Of a stretch of DNA of 64,000 nucleotides, positions 60,380 to 64,000 are shown piece after piece. Source of the DNA: Bin87 sp963665395 (lineage in GTDB: Bacteria > Chloroflexota > Dehalococcoidia > Lucifugimonadales > UBA3495); NCBI GenBank assembly GCA_963665395.2, contig OY762251.1:930001-994000 (forward strand). Reading direction: 5' to 3'. The notes under the pieces are model-generated. The model was given only the letters and a program-made list of their open reading frames with translations, did no database searches and was not told the origin of the DNA. The position numbers were made by a program, and so were the translations under genes. Each line of letters begins with the position of its first letter. Position 1 is the first letter of the stretch.

Positions 60380-60729
60380 AGGGTGAGTTCTGCCACCGGC
60401 GTCAGCCTCTGGTTCACCGGGTCAACCGCCAGGTCAAAGTTTTCCAGCGTAGCCGCTCCCAGAAGATAACGCCCTTCCCTGCCGAAAATAACCGGGCAGG
60501 GCATAACTTCTTCGCCAACCGAAATCATGGCCGCGCCGATGTCATAAGTTTCCTTCCTGCCGTCGGCCATCGTGAAGGTCCGCTGCCGGGTCGGCGTCAC
60601 GCCCAGTCGCCTCAGCAATGATGCGGGCATCATAGTATGAGTGGCCCCGGTATCCACCAGCGCGGTAACTGCCGTCGGATTGACGCCATCGAGCCCGGCT
60701 ACTCCGATTTCCATACGGAACGTACCCAT
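60376..60729 (-). CDS. Retropepsin-like aspartic protease
   Basis: 117 residues from ATG 60729 (GGAGG 10 nt upstream). The active-site motif is ALVDTGATHTMMP (Asp26), then MADGRKETYDIG and the flap-side EGRYLLGAATLENFDLAVDP typical of bacterial clan AA proteases, which act as dimers. The TGA overlaps the ATG of the restriction-modification gene, so the two are translationally coupled. A protease paired with such an enzyme suggests a control or activation role, which is only an inference. Confidence 0.82.
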   Translation of the reverse strand: MGTFRMEIGVAGLDGVNPTAVTALVDTGATHTMMPASLLRRLGVTPTRQRTFTMADGRKETYDIGAAMISVGEEVMPCPVIFGREGRYLLGAATLENFDLAVDPVNQRLTPVAELTL

Positions 60730-60794
60730 AGTTTCAATTCCTCCCGTCCGCATCATATCACCCCGCCGTTGGCCTCACGCTCAGCCGCTATACG

Positions 60795-60911
60795 CTATAG
60801 GAGTGGTCAGCGCCGCGGCGGAGTTGGGTGATGGCGAGTTCGCGGGCGAATTTGTGCTTGAGGGCGTCAATACGACGGAGTTGGGAGAGGGTCAGGGGAA
60901 ACGTCAGTGGA
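60795..60911 (-). pseudogene. Short coding-like fragment
   Basis: The minus-strand frame reads HPLTFPLTLSQLRRIDALK then HKFARELAITQLRRGADHS and ends at TAG (60797-60795), without a recognised start codon. The helical, basic pattern looks like genuine protein but only about 38 codons remain. It lies upstream of the retropepsin-like gene. Confidence 0.3.
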
Positions 60912-60975
60912 TGCCCCGTGTATAATGCTCGCAGCCAACCCGTTGCATACACCAGAATACCTGCGAGGTGAGATC

Positions 60976-61824
60976 ATGGCCGACTACGCGCATCCCGAAT
61001 CTTTGGTATCCACCGATTGGGTGGCCGAGCACGGCGGCGACGCCAACGTGCGCCTGGTGGAGGTTGACGTGGATACCTCCGCCTACGAGCAGGGGCACAT
61101 CGCCGGCGCCGTCAGTTTCAACTGGCAGTCCCAGTTGCAGCAGAACGTCGTCCGCGACATCGTTTCCCGCGACGAGATGGAAGCCCTGCTCAGCGGCAAC
61201 GGCGTCTCCCCCGACACCACCATCGTCCTCTACGGCGACAACAACAACTGGTTCGCCGCCTGGGCCTTCTGGCAGCTGAAGTACTACGGCCACGCCGACG
61301 TGCGGCTGATGAACGGCGGGCGGGTGCTGTGGCTGGCCGAGAACCGGCCCACCACCACCGACGTGCCTTCGTATCCGGCCACCAATTACAGCATCACCAC
61401 CGAAAACAGCGACCTGCGCGCCCTGCGCGACTACGTGTTGCAGGCCGTCAACAGCAGCAGCCACGCCTTGGTGGACGTGCGCTCGCCCGACGAGTTCTCC
61501 GGCGCGCTGAACGCTCCGCCCAACCTGCCCCAGGAAGGTTCCCAGCGCAACGGCCACATCCCCGGCGCCGCCAACATCCCCTGGGGCCAGGCCGTCAACG
61601 AGGACGGCACCTTCAAGTCCGCCGACGAGCTCAGCGCGCTGTACGGCGGCCGGGGCGTGGACGGCTCCCGCGAGACCATCGCCTACTGCCGCATCGGAGA
61701 GCGTTCCTCCCACACCTGGTTCGTCCTCAGCCAGCTGCTGGGCTACGACAACGTCCGCAACTACGATGGCTCCTGGACCGAGTGGGGCAGCATCGTCGGC
61801 GCGCCCATCCAGCGTGACGTGTAA
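60976..61824 (+). CDS. Thiosulfate/3-mercaptopyruvate sulfurtransferase (two-domain rhodanese)
   Basis: 282 residues from ATG 60976 (GAGGTGAG 5 nt upstream). Two rhodanese domains: the first (VRLVEVDVDTSAYEQGHIAGAVSFNW) is inactive, and the second (ALVDVRSPDEFSG.. GHIPGAANIPWGQAV) has the active loop YCRIGERSSHTW with Cys238. It moves sulfane sulfur from thiosulfate or mercaptopyruvate to cyanide or other acceptors. It stands alone between two defence-like gene groups. Confidence 0.93.
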   Translation: MADYAHPESLVSTDWVAEHGGDANVRLVEVDVDTSAYEQGHIAGAVSFNWQSQLQQNVVRDIVSRDEMEALLSGNGVSPDTTIVLYGDNNNWFAAWAFWQLKYYGHADVRLMNGGRVLWLAENRPTTTDVPSYPATNYSITTENSDLRALRDYVLQAVNSSSHALVDVRSPDEFSGALNAPPNLPQEGSQRNGHIPGAANIPWGQAVNEDGTFKSADELSALYGGRGVDGSRETIAYCRIGERSSHTWFVLSQLLGYDNVRNYDGSWTEWGSIVGAPIQRDV

Positions 61825-61871
61825 GGTTCCCAGTCGTCTCCCAACAGCAACGGCAGGGAAGGGGAAACAGT

Positions 61872-63179
61872 ATGCTGAAGCGTATTCATATCAAGGGCTA
61901 CAAGTCTTTGTTCGATGCTGAAGTGAAGCTGGAGTCCCTTACCCTGCTTTTCGGGCCAAACGCGGCGGGCAAGAGCAACTTCCTGGACGCTCTCCAACTC
62001 CTGTCTGGCCTGGCCACCAGCCGAACGCTGCGGGAAGCCTTTGACCCCCCCTACCGCGGGAAGCCCTTGGAATCTTTCACGGTCGGCGAAGGCGGCCTAG
62101 CCGGACTGATGGAACAGGAATGTCTGACCTTTTCCATCGAAGCAGATTTGCAACTGTCTGACGCGGTAGTTAACGCGGTGAACCGGCAGGTGCGGGAAAT
62201 GCGCCGGCCGGGAAATTCCGACCGTTCCGATGAAACCGGGAGCCGGTCGGCCGTCCGTGAGCGAAACCTGCGTTACCGGGTTGAGATTGAAATGCTGCCG
62301 CGTTCCGGCATCCTTCGGGTAACTGATGAATACCTCGCGGCCTTGAACGCCAAAGGCGAAGTTTCCCGTAACCGCAGCCCGTTCATCGACCGGCAGGGCG
62401 AAAAAATACGCTTGCGCCTGGAAGGGCAGGCGCATCCTACTGATTACGACCTCTACCTTGACCATACCATCCTTTCAATGCCCCATTACCCCCCGCATTA
62501 TCCGCACCTTACAGCGGCGCGGTGGGAGTTGGGAAGTTGGATGTTTTTCTACTTTGAGCCGCGTGAGCGTATGCGAGCCGCTAATCCGGTCAAGGAGGTG
62601 CACAGCATCGGGCTGATGGGGGAAGATTTGGCCGCGTTTCTCAACACCTTGCGGGCCTTGCGGCCCAAACAGTTTGAGGCAGTGGAAAAAGCGTTGCATA
62701 TGCTGGTGCCTAACGTGACCGGAATTGAAATAGACATCAGTGACCTTGGCGAAGTAGAGCTACTCCTTAAAGAAGATGGAGTAGCGATACCCGCCCGCGT
62801 TCTATCGGAAGGTACTTTGAGATTGCTGGGACTGCTGGCGCTCACCAGTTCTGACCAGCCGCCATCACTGGTGGGATTCGAAGAACCGGAAAATGGCGTC
62901 CACCCGGGCCGAATAAGCCTGATCGCGGAACTGCTCAAGACACGTTCGATCATCGGTCAAAGTCAATACATCGTCACCACGCACTCGCCTATCTTGCCGG
63001 ATTTGCTGCCTAACGATTCATTGTTCGTAACCCGGCGCATCGACCGGCAATCACGCATTGATTCTTATTTAACTTGGGGCCCCCTGTGGCGACGGGACGA
63101 TATCGACACTGCGTTGGATGACCGCCAATCTACTTTGCCAGTCTCGAAGCGCATTTTGAGGGGCGACTTCGATGCGTAG
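61872..63179 (+). CDS. AAA-family ATPase (RecF/OLD-like), defence-type
   Basis: 435 residues. The N-terminus MLKRIHIKGYKSLFDAEVKLESLTLLFGPNAAGKSNFLDAL holds Walker A (GPNAAGKS, 28-35). Late motifs are the LSEGTLRLLGLLAL signature, Walker B LVGFEEPENGVHPGRI and the TTHSPILPDLL switch. This is the AAA_21/OLD-like layout without a fused nuclease. GGGGAAACAGT precedes the ATG. Its TAG overlaps the ATG at 63172 of the following Toprim-like frame, so the two form a two-gene unit like many anti-phage systems. Confidence 0.88.
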   Translation: MLKRIHIKGYKSLFDAEVKLESLTLLFGPNAAGKSNFLDALQLLSGLATSRTLREAFDPPYRGKPLESFTVGEGGLAGLMEQECLTFSIEADLQLSDAVVNAVNRQVREMRRPGNSDRSDETGSRSAVRERNLRYRVEIEMLPRSGILRVTDEYLAALNAKGEVSRNRSPFIDRQGEKIRLRLEGQAHPTDYDLYLDHTILSMPHYPPHYPHLTAARWELGSWMFFYFEPRERMRAANPVKEVHSIGLMGEDLAAFLNTLRALRPKQFEAVEKALHMLVPNVTGIEIDISDLGEVELLLKEDGVAIPARVLSEGTLRLLGLLALTSSDQPPSLVGFEEPENGVHPGRISLIAELLKTRSIIGQSQYIVTTHSPILPDLLPNDSLFVTRRIDRQSRIDSYLTWGPLWRRDDIDTALDDRQSTLPVSKRILRGDFDA

Positions 63180-63749
63180 AGTATCCCTTTTCGTTGAGGA
63201 CGACGCTCATCAAAGATAATGGGCACGCTGGTGCAGCGGTTGGCCGGCGAGTTAGAGGTTCCTGTCCGGCTGGAATGGTTGAATTCGTCGGACGGCTACG
63301 GGGCGGTCGTTCGAGAGTTCGACGCCTACTTGCAAGACTTGGCCCAGCAGGGAGGGTATCCCGACTTAATAGTCGTCGCTACCGACGCCAATTGCAAAGG
63401 CTTCAACGAGCGGCCCAGAGAATTGGCGCGCCCCAATGTTCCGATTACAGTGATTCAAGCCATTCCCGACCCGCATATCGAACGTTGGCTGTTGCTTGAC
63501 GGCGAGGCGTTCCGCGACGTGGTTGGGCGCGGCTGTGACGCTCCGGACCAAAAATGCGAACGCCAACGTTATAAAACGCTGTTGATTAATGCCATTCGTG
63601 ATGCCGGCATAATGCCAATCCTCGGTGGCATTGAGTTTGCCGAAGACATCGTGCGGCGCATGAACATCGAACGCGCGATGCGTTCGGACAACTCACTTCG
63701 TCGTTTCATCTCGGAAATCCGCCAAACCTTTCAACAATGGCAGTCGTGA
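63172..63749 (+). pseudogene. Toprim-like partner of the AAA ATPase, apparently frameshifted
   Basis: From ATG 63172, overlapping the ATPase stop, the frame reads MRRVSLFVEDDAHQR then TAA. One base out of frame, from ATG 63219, it continues MGTLVQRLAGELEVPVRLEW, with PDLIVVATDANCKGFNERPREL and the end PILGGIEFAEDIVRRM to 63749. SLFVEDDAH and VVATDANC look like the acidic Glu and Asp motifs of a Toprim/DUF4276-like fold, so both parts belong to one gene of about 190 codons. One missing base near 63215 would explain the break. If only the 176-residue part is made it lacks the first acidic motif. Confidence 0.6.
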
Positions 63750-63779
63750 TTTTGCACATAGACATCCCGCCGCTACGGT

Positions 63780-64000
63780 TTATTTCAGGGTGATGAACTC
63801 CTGGCACACCCGGGCCGCGTCGTAGATTTCGCCGAGGTTGGCCGTCTCGCGGGTGGTGTGGAAGTCGCGGACGCCGATGCCCACGGGCAGGGCGGCGATG
63901 CCGTGCTCGAAGAACACGTTGGCGTCGGAGCCGCCGCCGGTGGTTTCCAGGGCCGGGGCGAGGCCGATGCTGCTCACGGCGCGGGAAATGTCGGCCAGAG
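63780..64000 (-). CDS. M20-family peptidase, C-terminal part, cut by the window edge
   Basis: At least 73 codons open to the edge. ETTGGGSDANVFFEHGIAALPVGIGVRDFHTTRETANLGEIYDAARVCQEFI matches the end of PepT/PepD-like M20 peptidases: the GGGSDAN loop and the metal-ligand His in FHTTRE. The start and the catalytic Asp/Glu lie beyond 64000. It differs from the M20 gene at 51114, which lacks this end. Confidence 0.8.
   Translation of the reverse strand, partial: LADISRAVSSIGLAPALETTGGGSDANVFFEHGIAALPVGIGVRDFHTTRETANLGEIYDAARVCQEFITLK

Noticed and set aside
1..64000. tRNA or rRNA genes
   Set aside because: No cloverleaf or rRNA signature was noticed by eye. A tRNA-specific search was not possible, so absence is not proven.

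Overview
The window is a GC-rich (roughly 60% by eye) bacterial chromosome segment of about 85 genes and gene fragments on both strands. Gene content fits a Chloroflexota bacterium of the SAR202/Dehalococcoidia kind: three luciferase-like flavin monooxygenases, sulfopyruvate-decarboxylase-like TPP enzyme pairs, PAC2 proteins, a GMC oxidoreductase, oligopeptide-type binding proteins, and many dispersed short repeats. That taxonomic placement is an inference from gene content, not a computed assignment.

Layout. 1-2.2 kb: a TPP-enzyme alpha subunit, a frameshifted ISAs1-type insertion sequence and a small inverted-repeat element. 2.2-7.2 kb: a zinc-type metal operon (Fur/Zur-like regulator, binding lipoprotein, ATPase, permease, His-rich MFS protein). 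7.2-8.7 kb: an IS4-like insertion sequence. 8.7-16.2 kb: cupin, HAD, MFS, VOC and PAC2 genes, a glutaredoxin-DinB gene with an in-frame UGA, and a GMC oxidoreductase. 16.3-17.7 kb: three decayed copies of a toxin-antitoxin module. 17.7-19.8 kb: a collagen-like surface protein. 20.3-30.5 kb: two luciferase-like enzymes, MFS, inositol-monophosphatase-like, NUDIX, gyrB-hpt, hicAB and gamma-glutamyltransferase. 30.6-41.6 kb: tandem substrate-binding proteins, folP-folK, an acyl-CoA carboxyltransferase, a gene broken by a small mobile element, another luciferase-like enzyme and rarA. 41.6-53.4 kb: Spo0M/arrestin-like, isochorismatase-like, NYN nuclease, threonine aldolase, hydrolase-lspA, rluD, an AT-rich membrane-protein pseudogene, M20 peptidase and PAC2. 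53.6-54.8 kb: a complete two-subunit TPP decarboxylase. 55-63.8 kb: a defence-like island (MmeI-type restriction-modification enzyme with retropepsin-like partner, DUF3800 protein, repeated fragments of the methylase 3' end, tiny membrane proteins, AAA ATPase plus Toprim-like pair), with a rhodanese gene inside it and an M20 peptidase at the edge.

Two results stand out. First, the gene at 13710-14489 (minus) reads through a UGA that sits exactly at the first redox cysteine of a glutaredoxin CxxC motif. A 9-bp hairpin with a G-containing 8-nt loop begins 10 nt after the UGA, as in bacterial SECIS elements. I read this as a glutaredoxin-DinB selenoprotein. Second, the window holds at least four families of small non-coding elements with inverted ends and 9-10 bp target duplications. 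Several are exactly 133 bp, and most carry a different dispersed repeat as their core. A fifth, 28-bp palindrome is scattered between genes, bounds the IS4-like element and is inserted in frame inside the restriction-modification gene.
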